From Kaistia granuli DSM 23481 (lineage in GTDB: Bacteria > Pseudomonadota > Alphaproteobacteria > Rhizobiales > Kaistiaceae): DNA of 64,000 bases. The notes under the pieces were generated by a model. The model had not been told where the DNA came from and did not search any database. It saw only the letters and a program-made list of their open reading frames with translations. Below are positions 56,174 through 64,000 of this stretch, one piece after another. The stretch is from the NCBI RefSeq assembly GCF_000380505.1, contig NZ_AQYH01000007.1:434001-498000 (forward strand), written 5' to 3'. Position 1 is the stretch's first letter. The number at the start of each line of letters is the position of its first letter. A program made the position numbers and the translations under genes.

Positions 56174-57127
56174 ATGCGAACCTTTCTTGAATTTGAAAAA
56201 CCCGTCGCCGATCTCCAGGGCAAGGTGCAGGAACTCCGCGCCATGGCCGAGAAGGGTGACGCCGTCGCGGTCGGTGACGAGATCGCCAAGCTGGAGGCGA
56301 AGGCCGGCCAGGCCTTGGCCGACATCTATGCCAAGCTGACGCCCTGGCAGAAGACGCAGGTGGCGCGCCATCCCGACCGGCCCCATTTCGTCGACTACGC
56401 CAAGCGGCTGATCACCGATTTCACGCCGCTCGCCGGCGACCGCAAGTTCGGCGAAGACCAGGCGATCCTCGCCGGCTTTGGCCGCTTCCGCGGCCGCCCG
56501 GTCGCCGTCATGGGCCAGGAAAAGGGCCATGACACCGAGAGCCGGCTCCGGCACAATTTCGGCATGGCGCGGCCCGAGGGCTACCGCAAGGCCGTGCGCA
56601 TCATGGAACTGGCCGAGCGCTTTGGTCTTCCGGTGATCGCGCTGGTCGACACCGCCGGCGCCTATCCGGGCATCGACGCCGAGGAACGCGGCCAGGCCGA
56701 GGCGATCGCGCGCTCGACCGAGGCGGCGCTGGGCCTCGGCACGCCGAACGTCTCCGTCATCATCGGCGAGGGCGGCTCCGGCGGCGCGATCGCCATCGCG
56801 ACGGCGAATCGCGTCCTGATGCTGGAGCATTCGATCTACAGCGTGATCTCGCCGGAAGGCGCGGCCTCGATCCTCTGGCGCGACGGCAGCCGCGCGCAGG
56901 ACGCGGCGACCAACATGAAGATCACGGCGCAGGACCTGTTCCGCTTCCACGTCATCGACGAGATCGTCCCCGAGCCGATGGGCGGCGCCCATCGCGATCC
57001 GGACGTCGCCGTCGACGCGACGGGCAATGCGATCGAGCAGGCGCTGGCCGCGTTCGACGGCATGTCGGAAGCCGATATCAAGCGTCAGCGTCGCGAGAAG
57101 TTTCTCGCGATCGGCCGGACGCTTTGA
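56174..57127 (+). CDS. accA: acetyl-CoA carboxylase carboxyltransferase subunit alpha
   Basis: 317 residues from ATG 56174. MRTFLEFEKPVADLQGKVQE is the typical N-terminus, LTPWQKTQVARHPDRPHFVD the second motif, VIALVDTAGAYPGIDAEERG the conserved active site segment, and GEGGSGGAIAIATANRVLML the CoA-binding region. It transfers the carboxyl group in the first step of fatty acid synthesis with AccD. Confidence 0.97.
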   Translation: MRTFLEFEKPVADLQGKVQELRAMAEKGDAVAVGDEIAKLEAKAGQALADIYAKLTPWQKTQVARHPDRPHFVDYAKRLITDFTPLAGDRKFGEDQAILAGFGRFRGRPVAVMGQEKGHDTESRLRHNFGMARPEGYRKAVRIMELAERFGLPVIALVDTAGAYPGIDAEERGQAEAIARSTEAALGLGTPNVSVIIGEGGSGGAIAIATANRVLMLEHSIYSVISPEGAASILWRDGSRAQDAATNMKITAQDLFRFHVIDEIVPEPMGGAHRDPDVAVDATGNAIEQALAAFDGMSEADIKRQRREKFLAIGRTL

Positions 57128-57263
57128 CACGATTCCGCCTGTCTTCCAGCCTATTGAGCATGTGATTCGGTCCGTACGCCCCTGAATTGTGGGGGCGTCC
57201 GGTCGTTCAGAGACGGGATGGAGCCGGTTGCCCCGTGACGGCGAGGCTCCTCAGGGGTGTTGC

Positions 57264-58403
57264 ATGCCAGGTTCCGCGTTTTTCGCTCGTCTTCGCAAGG
57301 CTGCCTTGCTGGTGGCGGTCGGGCTCACGCTCGCCGCTTGTCAGGATGCCGGCGTTCCCAAGCACATGAAGCCGCTTCCCGCCAAGGTCAAGGCGAAGAT
57401 GGAGCAGCTCAACATGGACCCGAAGGCGCCGATCTATATCCGCTCCTTCAAGGAAACGTCCGAGTTCGAGGTCTGGAAACAGCGCCGCGACGGCACCTAT
57501 GGCCTGCTCAGCACCTATTCGATCTGCAAATGGTCCGGCAAACTCGGCCCGAAGATCAAGGAAGGCGACCGCCAGGCGCCGGAGGGCTTCTATACGGTCC
57601 GGCCCGGCCAGATGAACCCGAATTCGAGCTATTACCTCTCGTTCGACATCGGGTTCCCGAACGCCTTCGACCAGTCGCTCGGACGCTATGGGACCAATCT
57701 GATGGTGCATGGCGCCTGTTCCTCGGCCGGTTGCTATTCGATGACCGACGAATCCGCCGGCGAGATCTACTGGCTCGCGCGCGATTCCTTCATCGGCGGC
57801 CAGCGCTCGTTCGAGGTGCATCTCTATCCGTTCCGCATGACGCCCGAGAACATGGCCCGTCATCGCAACGACCCGAACATGCCGTTCTGGCGGATGCTGA
57901 AGGATGGCAGCGATCATTTCGAGGTGACGCGCAAGCCGCCGGTCGTCGGCGTCTGCGACAAGCGCTACGTCTTCGATGTGAATACCAGCAGCAAGCTGAA
58001 CGCGTCGGCGGCCTGCCCGACCGACATGCGCGTGCCGGAATGGCTCGACGCGGCGGTGAAGCAGAAGCAGGCGAAGGACCAGCAGATCTTCGTGGCGACG
58101 GCGGCCAAGCTCGACGGCCAGGACCAGGTCGCGGCCTCCAAGGCCGTCACCGACGAAGCGGCCCGCCAGGCTTCGGCCGATGCGGCGGTGCTCGCATCCG
58201 CCCCGGCCGCCTTCGCGACGCCGGTCGTCGCCGAGGGCAACGCCGCGTCGATGGCGATCGACGGCGTTCCGGCGCCCGGCATGCCGATCCCGGTGCCGTC
58301 GCCCGTGCGAATGACCATGGAGCCTGCGGCGTCGGCTTCACCTGCCGCCGTCGAGAAGAAGCCGAGCTTCTGGGACAAGTTCAAGCGCCGCCAGCCGTCG
58401 TAA
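57264..58403 (+). CDS. lipoprotein L,D-transpeptidase (YkuD family)
   Basis: 379 residues from ATG 57264 (aggggtgttgc upstream). A lipobox (VGLTLAACQDAG) marks a lipid-anchored protein. YIRSFKETSEFEVWKQRRDG, TYSICKWSGKLGPKIKEGDR and the catalytic NLMVHGACSSAGCYSMTDES (HG...SxGCxxM) define the YkuD L,D-transpeptidase fold, which makes meso-DAP cross-links or anchors proteins to peptidoglycan. Residues after 270 are a low-complexity Ala/Pro/Val tail ending FWDKFKRRQPS. Confidence 0.92.
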   Translation: MPGSAFFARLRKAALLVAVGLTLAACQDAGVPKHMKPLPAKVKAKMEQLNMDPKAPIYIRSFKETSEFEVWKQRRDGTYGLLSTYSICKWSGKLGPKIKEGDRQAPEGFYTVRPGQMNPNSSYYLSFDIGFPNAFDQSLGRYGTNLMVHGACSSAGCYSMTDESAGEIYWLARDSFIGGQRSFEVHLYPFRMTPENMARHRNDPNMPFWRMLKDGSDHFEVTRKPPVVGVCDKRYVFDVNTSSKLNASAACPTDMRVPEWLDAAVKQKQAKDQQIFVATAAKLDGQDQVAASKAVTDEAARQASADAAVLASAPAAFATPVVAEGNAASMAIDGVPAPGMPIPVPSPVRMTMEPAASASPAAVEKKPSFWDKFKRRQPS

Positions 58404-58427
58404 GGCCTTGTCGTTCCCGCTGAACGG

Positions 58428-58453
58428 ATCCCGGGTCACACCCGGGATGACGG
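58428..58453. repeat. palindromic element, half copy
   Basis: atcccggg-tcaca-cccgggat followed by gacgg; shares the ends of the 52832 element. Lies between the L,D-transpeptidase and the nucleotidyltransferase-like gene. Confidence 0.6.
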
Positions 58454-58496
58454 CGGCGTGGTGGGCGGGCGGCCAGGAAGCGGGCCGGGCAAGCCG

Positions 58497-59276
58497 CTAC
58501 AGAAGCTCAGCGATCCGTTGGCGCAGGAACGTTGCCGCTAGTCCGGCTTCAGCCTGCCTGGTGGCCCAATCGTCGGCGCGGCTCCCCAGATAGGCTTCGC
58601 GCGCATAGTCGAGCGTGCCGGCTTCCGGACTCGGCATGCGGGTGGTTGCCCAGGTGGCGGCGACATCCTTGGCGACGAAATCTCCCGTGGTGGCGGTTCG
58701 CCACATCCGCGCCAAGGTGAGCAGGACGTTCCGCTCATCCCCGTGCAATCCCTCGACCAGCGCCGGCAGCGCCTCGCGCATCGCGCGGCGAACCTGCTCC
58801 GGCGGGATTTCCGGAATCAGCTCCGTCGCGTCGGGGCCGATCAGGGGAATGGCCTGTCCCCGGGCCTGCGCCAGGATCAGGGTATGTTCCGGATCGGCAG
58901 CTGGGACAGCAAGGCCGCCGGCTTCGAATGCCTGCCGCAGCCATTCGCCATACATGAACTCCGCCCGAGCCGGGAAGTCCGGCGCCACGAGTTCGGGGCT
59001 CTGAAACACCATCACCTCGATGCAGCGAGGTCCGCCGGGCGGGGCGGGATGGGGGCCTGAGATCTGCAGGAGCGTCGATAGCAGGCTCCGGCTCTGAGCC
59101 GCGGTCATCGGAGCGTCGATGACGGCCAGCAGGTCGATGTCGCTTTGCGGCCGCAGGCCGCCAGCGACGGCCGAACCGTGCAGGTAGATGCCGAGCAGCG
59201 AATCCTGAAGCAGGGCGCGTATGGCGTCGGTCGCCGCTCTCACCTGTCCGAGGGGCTCGGGTGCACCTTCCGGCAT
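58497..59276 (-). CDS. aminoglycoside 3''/9-nucleotidyltransferase-like protein (AadA family)
   Basis: 259 residues. Nucleotidyltransferase core LLGIYLHGSAVAGGLRPQSD then IDLLAVIDAPM (GS...DxD), and the AadA C-terminal domain with VLLTLARMWRTATTGDF and VAKDVAATWATTRMP. AadA enzymes adenylylate streptomycin and spectinomycin; chromosomal homologues are common and may have other targets. Length (260) matches the family. No mobile element flanks it, so it is probably intrinsic. Confidence 0.85.
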   Translation of the reverse strand: MPEGAPEPLGQVRAATDAIRALLQDSLLGIYLHGSAVAGGLRPQSDIDLLAVIDAPMTAAQSRSLLSTLLQISGPHPAPPGGPRCIEVMVFQSPELVAPDFPARAEFMYGEWLRQAFEAGGLAVPAADPEHTLILAQARGQAIPLIGPDATELIPEIPPEQVRRAMREALPALVEGLHGDERNVLLTLARMWRTATTGDFVAKDVAATWATTRMPSPEAGTLDYAREAYLGSRADDWATRQAEAGLAATFLRQRIAELL

Positions 59277-59350
59277 GGTTGTCCTCCTGAGATCGTCCGG
59301 CAGCGATACCGGCGCGGCGTTTCAAACGGCTTGGCGAAACCTAGGCACGA

Positions 59351-59381
59351 AAAAGCCCGGCATGCGACATGCCGGGCTTTT
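59351..59381 (-). terminator. terminator of secA
   Basis: aaaagcccggcatg / catgccgggctttt with a cga loop; T run on the minus strand after the hairpin; 32 bases downstream of the secA stop. Confidence 0.92.
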
Positions 59382-59412
59382 CATGGTGACCGCTTGGGAA
59401 GCGGGCGTTACC

Positions 59413-62136
59413 TCAGGCGAGCTTGCCGTGGCAATGCTTGAACTTCTTGCCCGAGCCGCAGGGGCAGGGCGCGTTGCGCTGCAGGCGACCCCAGGTCGTC
59501 GGATCGTTCGGATCGACGCCGAGCGCCGCGAAGCCGGCGGCGGCATCGGCATTCTGCAGCAGCGGCTCGTCGAACTCGTTCTCGCCTGAGAACGGGTCGA
59601 TATGCATCGCCTGCAGGTTGTCCATGTCCATGTCATCCGGCGCCAGCGGCGGCGACTGCATGATCTCGACGCGCATCATCTGGGCGGTGACGGCCTCGCG
59701 CAGGTTCTGCAGCATCGCCTCGAACAGCTCGAATGCTTCGGTCTTGTACTCGTTCAGCGGGTCGCGCTGGGCGTAGCCACGGAAGCCGATGACCTGGCGC
59801 AGATGGTCGAGGGTGACCAGGTGTTCGCGCCAGAGGTGATCCAGCGTCTGCAGCAGCACGGCCTTCTCGACCTGGCGCATGACCGTCGGCGAGAAGCGCT
59901 CGGTACGGGCGGCGGCGGCTTCGTCGCCAGCCTTCTGCACGCGCTCCAGCACTTCTGCGTCGGCGATGCCTTCCTCGGCTGCCCAGGCCTCGACCGGCAG
60001 GTCGAGATTGACGGCGGCGATCAGCGCCTCGTGCAGGCCCTTGGCGTCCCACTGCTCGGGATAGGCCTTTTCCGGTATGTGCTTGGCGACCAGATTGGCG
60101 ATCACCTCGTGGCGCATGTCGTCGACGGTGGAGGCGACGTCTTCCTCGGCCATCAACTCGACGCGCTGGTCGAAGATGACCTTGCGCTGGTCGTTCATGA
60201 CGTCGTCGTATTTCAGCAGGTTCTTGCGGATGTCGAAGTTGCGCGCCTCGACCTTCTGCTGCGCCTTTTCCAGCGCCCGGTTGATCCAGGGATGGACGAT
60301 CGCCTCGTCCTCCTTGAGGCCGAGCTTCTGCAGCATGCCGTCCATACGCTCGGAGCCGAAGATGCGCATCAGATCGTCCTGCAGCGACAGGAAGAAGTGC
60401 GAATGGCCCGGATCGCCCTGGCGGCCGGAACGACCGCGCAGCTGGTTGTCGATGCGGCGGCTTTCATGCCGCTCGGTGCCGATGACGTAGAGACCGCCGG
60501 CGGCGAGCGCCTTGTCCTTGAGGACGGCGATCTCGGCCTTGATCTCCTCGATCCGGCGCTCGCGCTCGGCCTCGTCGAGCACGTCGCCGAGCTCGCGCTC
60601 GATCCGCATCTCGAGGTTGCCGCCGAGTTTGATGTCGGTACCGCGGCCGGCCATGTTGGTGGCGATCGTCACGGCGCCGGGCACGCCGGCCTGGGCGACG
60701 ATATAGGCTTCCTGCTCGTGATAGCGCGCGTTCAGGACCTGATGCGGCACCTTCTCCTTCTTCAGGATATCGGCGAGCAGTTCGGACTTCTCGATCGAGG
60801 TCGTGCCGACGAGCACGGGCTGGCCGCGCTGGCTGCAATCCTTGATGACGCGGATGATCGCCTTGTATTTCTCGGCCGCCGTCCGGTAGACCTCGTCGTC
60901 GTCATCGACGCGGGAGATCGGCAGGTTGGTCGGAATCTCGAGGACCTCGAGGCCATAGATGTCGAGGAATTCGGACGCTTCCGTCTGCGCCGTACCTGTC
61001 ATGCCGGCCAGCTTCTCGTACATGCGGAAATAGTTCTGGAAGGTGATCGAGGCCAGAGTCTGGTTTTCCGGCTGGATCTTGACGTGCTCTTTCGCTTCCA
61101 GCGCCTGGTGCAGGCCTTCCGAATAGCGACGGCCCGGCATCATGCGGCCAGTGAACTCGTCGATGATGACGACCTCGTCGTCCTTGACGATATAGTCCTT
61201 GTCGCGCTGGAACAGGCGGTGCGCCCGCAGACCCTGGTTGATATGGTGGACGACGGTGACGTTCTCGACGTCATAGAGCGAATCGCCCTTCAGCAGGCCC
61301 GCTTCGGTCAGCAGCTGCTCAAGCTTCTCGTTGCCGGCCTCGGTGAAATTGGCGGTGCGCTGCTTCTCGTCGATCTCGTAGTCTTCCGGCGCGAGGGCGG
61401 GAATGAACGCATCGATCGTGGTGTAGAGTTCCGAGCGGTCGTCGAGCGGGCCGGAGATGATCAGCGGCGTGCGCGCCTCGTCGATCAGGATCGAGTCGAC
61501 TTCGTCGACGATCGCGTAATGATGCGGGCGCTGCACCATCTGGCCGAGCTCGTACTTCATGTTATCGCGCAGATAATCGAAGCCATACTCGTTGTTGGTG
61601 CCGTAGGTGATGTCGCAGGCATAGGCCGCGCGACGCTGGTCGTCGTCGAGGCCGTGCACGATGACGCCGACCGACAGGCCGAGGAAGCGGTAGAGCTTGC
61701 CCATCCACTCGGCGTCGCGGCTGGCGAGATAGTCGTTGACGGTGACGACGTGGACGCCGCGGCCGGTCAGTGCGTTCAGGTAGACCGGCAGCGTCGCCAC
61801 CAGCGTCTTGCCTTCACCCGTCTTCATCTCGGCGATCGAACCGTCGTTCAGCACCATGCCGCCGATCAGCTGCACGTCGAAATGACGCATGCCGAGGGCG
61901 CGCTTGGCGCCTTCGCGGACGGTTGCGAAAGCCGGAACCAGCAGCTCGTCGACCGACTTGCCGGCGGCGATCTCCTGCTTGAACTGTTCCGTTCGGGCGC
62001 GGAGCTGGTCGTCGGTGAGCTTGGCAAGCTCGGCTTCCAGCGCATTGATCTGCGCGACCTGGGGCCGGTAGCCCTTGACGCGGCGGTCATTGGCGGAGCC
62101 GAAAATTTTGCGCGCGAGCGAACCGAGACCGACCAT
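59413..62136 (-). CDS. secA: preprotein translocase ATPase SecA
   Basis: 907 residues. Walker A in [20 protein letters not shown], Walker B and [20 protein letters not shown], motif [10 protein letters not shown] equivalent ([20 protein letters not shown]), and the C-terminal zinc site [20 protein letters not shown]. It drives secretion through SecYEG. Divergent from ppiC across a 307-base region. Length is normal for the order. Confidence 0.98.
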   Translation of the reverse strand: MVGLGSLARKIFGSANDRRVKGYRPQVAQINALEAELAKLTDDQLRARTEQFKQEIAAGKSVDELLVPAFATVREGAKRALGMRHFDVQLIGGMVLNDGSIAEMKTGEGKTLVATLPVYLNALTGRGVHVVTVNDYLASRDAEWMGKLYRFLGLSVGVIVHGLDDDQRRAAYACDITYGTNNEYGFDYLRDNMKYELGQMVQRPHHYAIVDEVDSILIDEARTPLIISGPLDDRSELYTTIDAFIPALAPEDYEIDEKQRTANFTEAGNEKLEQLLTEAGLLKGDSLYDVENVTVVHHINQGLRAHRLFQRDKDYIVKDDEVVIIDEFTGRMMPGRRYSEGLHQALEAKEHVKIQPENQTLASITFQNYFRMYEKLAGMTGTAQTEASEFLDIYGLEVLEIPTNLPISRVDDDDEVYRTAAEKYKAIIRVIKDCSQRGQPVLVGTTSIEKSELLADILKKEKVPHQVLNARYHEQEAYIVAQAGVPGAVTIATNMAGRGTDIKLGGNLEMRIERELGDVLDEAERERRIEEIKAEIAVLKDKALAAGGLYVIGTERHESRRIDNQLRGRSGRQGDPGHSHFFLSLQDDLMRIFGSERMDGMLQKLGLKEDEAIVHPWINRALEKAQQKVEARNFDIRKNLLKYDDVMNDQRKVIFDQRVELMAEEDVASTVDDMRHEVIANLVAKHIPEKAYPEQWDAKGLHEALIAAVNLDLPVEAWAAEEGIADAEVLERVQKAGDEAAAARTERFSPTVMRQVEKAVLLQTLDHLWREHLVTLDHLRQVIGFRGYAQRDPLNEYKTEAFELFEAMLQNLREAVTAQMMRVEIMQSPPLAPDDMDMDNLQAMHIDPFSGENEFDEPLLQNADAAAGFAALGVDPNDPTTWGRLQRNAPCPCGSGKKFKHCHGKLA

Positions 62137-62443
62137 GGGTCATCCTTGATGTTGGTCCGGGCCGCCCGAAGAAGGCGTGGGGGGCGCCGGGTTCTTGTTG
62201 TCGGCGCGATCGCATCCGCTGCGACGAAGGCCGGAAACCGTCAGAGCGCCGTAACCTCAGATGTCACAGCGTTCTGGACGCCGAGTTCCGAGACAGATAA
62301 GAGGGGGCACAATGGTTGTCAACGTGGACACCGGCCCGTCCAATGCCCGGAAAATGCCGGAATTGCAGCAGATCCACGCACCTGATCGTGTCGGGTAGTC
62401 CCTACTCTTCACTTATCCCTCCGTAACGGAACAGGACAAGTCC
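62137..62443. promoter_or_regulatory. divergent promoter region secA / ppiC
   Basis: 307 bases without a gene; must contain both promoters. No clear operator seen. Confidence 0.5.
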
Positions 62444-63352
62444 ATGACGTCACGAGTTTCATCTTCCCTGTCGGCCCTGCGCGGCCCTGCTTTGGCCGTC
62501 CTCGGTCTGATGGCGATGGCGCTTCCCGCGGCGGCCCAGGACGCGGCGCCGGCGGCTGCACCGGCGGCGGCACCGGTCGACCCCAAGGCGGTCCTCGCCA
62601 CGGTCAATGGCCAGCCGATCACCGAAGCCGACCTGTCGCTCGCCGGCGAGGACTTCGCCGAGGAGCTCGCGAAGGTCGCGCCGGAACAGCGCCGCAAGGC
62701 CATCCTCGACGTCCTCGTCGACCTGCGCCTGATGGCGGGCGCAGCCGAAAAGGACGGGCTCGACAAGTCGGAAGAGTTCCAGCGTCGCCTGGCCCTGCTG
62801 CGCGCCCGCGCGCTCCGCAACGAGTTCTTCCGCACCAAGGTCGACCTCGCGGTCACTGACGAGGCGGTCAAGAAGCGCTACGAGGCCGAAGTCGCCAAGA
62901 TCGTGCCGGAAGAGGAAGTCCACGCCGCGCATATCCTGGTCGAGACCGAGGACGAGGCCAAGGCAATCATCAAGGAGCTCGATGGCGGCGGCGATTTCGC
63001 CAAGCTGGCCCAGGAGAAGTCGAAGGACCCCGGCTCGGGCAAGATGGGCGGCGATCTCGGCTTCTTCACCAAGGGCAAGATGATCAAGGAGTTCGAGGAC
63101 GCGGCCTTCGCGCTCGAGCCCGGCAAGTACACCGAGAAGCCGGTCAAGTCGCAGTACGGCTACCACGTCATCAAGTCGGTCGAGAAGCGCAAGCAGCCGC
63201 TGCCGACCTATGACCAGGTCAAGGACCAGGTCCGCCAGCTCGTGCTGCGCGACACCTTCGTCGACACCGTCTCGAAGCTGCGCACCGACGGCAAGGTCGA
63301 GATCCTCGACCCGGCGCTGAAGGCCGCCCCGTCGCAGCCGCCGGCGCAGTAA
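62444..63352 (+). CDS. periplasmic peptidyl-prolyl isomerase (parvulin/PpiC-type)
   Basis: 302 residues. Signal peptide (AVLGLMAMALPAAAQDAAP) followed by a SurA-like N-terminal helical region (VLATVNGQPITEADLSLAGE) and one parvulin domain (VHAAHILVETEDEAKAIIKE, GSGKMGGDLGFFTKGKMIKE, KYTEKPVKSQYGYHVIKSVE). It assists folding of exported proteins, fitting its place beside secA. Ends in a Pro/Ala-rich tail. Confidence 0.92.
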   Translation: MTSRVSSSLSALRGPALAVLGLMAMALPAAAQDAAPAAAPAAAPVDPKAVLATVNGQPITEADLSLAGEDFAEELAKVAPEQRRKAILDVLVDLRLMAGAAEKDGLDKSEEFQRRLALLRARALRNEFFRTKVDLAVTDEAVKKRYEAEVAKIVPEEEVHAAHILVETEDEAKAIIKELDGGGDFAKLAQEKSKDPGSGKMGGDLGFFTKGKMIKEFEDAAFALEPGKYTEKPVKSQYGYHVIKSVEKRKQPLPTYDQVKDQVRQLVLRDTFVDTVSKLRTDGKVEILDPALKAAPSQPPAQ

Positions 63353-63382
63353 CCGGTCGCAGGGTTAACGGAATGCTAACGG

Positions 63383-63409
63383 AAGGGCCGGACATCGTCC
63401 GGCCCTTTT
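63383..63409 (+). terminator. terminator of the isomerase gene
   Basis: aagggccggac / gtccggccctt with an atc loop, followed by tt. Confidence 0.88.
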
Positions 63410-63508
63410 GCGTTCGGGGATCGTTGCGCCGATCTGAAACGGCTTGCGCGTGACAAGCGGTTCGGGCAGAGGGTTGGCTTTCCCAGTGCCCGAAACAGCC
63501 GAGGCATC

Positions 63509-64000
63509 ATGTCCACCGCCGTCTCCCCTCTCGCCGTCCCCTTTCCCGACATGCCGCCGATCGAGGGCGTGCGCTTTGCGACGGCCGAGGCCGGCATCAA
63601 GTACCGGAACCGGCTCGACGTTTTCCTGGCGCTTTTCGCGGCGGGCACCACGGTGGCCGGCGTCTTCACCAAGTCGAAATGCCCGTCGGCGCCCGTCGAC
63701 TGGTGCCGGGAATCGCTGGCGGGCGGCACCGCGCGGGCGCTGCTGGTCAATTCCGGCAACGCCAATGCCTTCACCGGCAAGAAGGGCCGCGAGACGACCC
63801 GATTGCAGGGCGAACTGGCGGCCAAGGTCGCGGATTGCCGCCCCGATGAAGTCTTCCTCGCCTCGACCGGCGTGATCGGCGAGCCGCTCGATGCCCAGAA
63901 ATTCGCCGCCGTCCTGCCGGACGCCGCAGCCCGCGCCGCGCGTGGTCCCTGGGTCGACGCCGCCCGCGCCATCATGACCACTGACACCTTCCCGAAGGGC
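63509..64000 (+). CDS. argJ: bifunctional ornithine acetyltransferase / N-acetylglutamate synthase, partial
   Basis: 164 residues to the right edge. [80 protein letters not shown] and [18 protein letters not shown] match ArgJ up to the region [10 protein letters not shown] just before the self-cleavage threonine, which lies beyond the edge. It recycles the acetyl group in arginine synthesis. Confidence 0.95.
   Translation, partial: MSTAVSPLAVPFPDMPPIEGVRFATAEAGIKYRNRLDVFLALFAAGTTVAGVFTKSKCPSAPVDWCRESLAGGTARALLVNSGNANAFTGKKGRETTRLQGELAAKVADCRPDEVFLASTGVIGEPLDAQKFAAVLPDAAARAARGPWVDAARAIMTTDTFPKG

Noticed and set aside
59602-62385. A 900-codon open frame antisense to secA
   Set aside because: It mirrors secA codon structure in GC-rich DNA, is His/Asp/Val-rich and has no ribosome binding site.

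Overview
The window is GC-rich bacterial chromosome with the gene content and order of an alphaproteobacterium of the order Hyphomicrobiales (Rhizobiales). Evidence: rpoH, carD, fdxA, an S4 protein and a Suv3-like helicase in a row; cobT and cobS beside a J-domain protein and bolA; aroB and aroK divergent from xerD and accA; and a secA / ppiC / argJ end. A Kaistia-like lineage is possible, but the genus cannot be fixed from this sequence alone.

Layout. (1) 0-3.4 kb: a partial thermonuclease-like gene at the left edge, tRNA-Arg(CCU), a decayed tyrosine integrase ending just beside the tRNA, a frameshifted response regulator and a lower-GC outer-membrane barrel gene. This looks like the worn end of an integrated element. 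(2) 3.4-8.3 kb: a pair of membrane genes (small YiaW-like protein plus HlyD-type adaptor) present twice in inverted orientation around an AI-2E-type permease. (3) 8.5-21.9 kb: a decarboxylation and ion-transport island with aspartate 4-decarboxylase (AspD), a porin, an AspT-type antiporter, a large Orn/Lys/Arg-type decarboxylase, a second AspT-type antiporter, a small K+ channel and a Ca2+/H+ antiporter, followed by an Ntn-hydrolase and a NIPSNAP protein. (4) 22.1-27.3 kb: a cytochrome c and an alternative aa3-type oxidase in coxMNOP order plus subunit IV. (5) 27.3-30.3 kb: an orphan BrnA-like antitoxin and a reverse trans-sulfuration pair. (6) 30.6-36.4 kb: an ABC sugar operon (binding protein, two permeases, ROK kinase, GntR/UTRA regulator, SIS protein) with no ATPase gene of its own. 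(7) 36.7-64 kb: mostly conserved housekeeping genes, with a truncated DnaB-like fragment and an aminoglycoside nucleotidyltransferase-like gene.

How the parts fit. The 8.5-20 kb island contains two proton-consuming decarboxylases, two putative amino acid/product exchangers, a porin, a K+ channel and a Ca2+/H+ antiporter. Together they could make a double decarboxylation/antiport module that raises internal pH and builds proton-motive force. Pairing the second AspT with the basic amino acid-type decarboxylase is the least explained part and the best candidate for an undescribed system. The inverted adaptor pairs have a nearly identical core and could let the intervening permease gene flip.

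No CRISPR array, rRNA operon, intact prophage or intact insertion sequence was seen. Small dispersed palindromic elements occur near 31.9, 52.8 and 58.4 kb.
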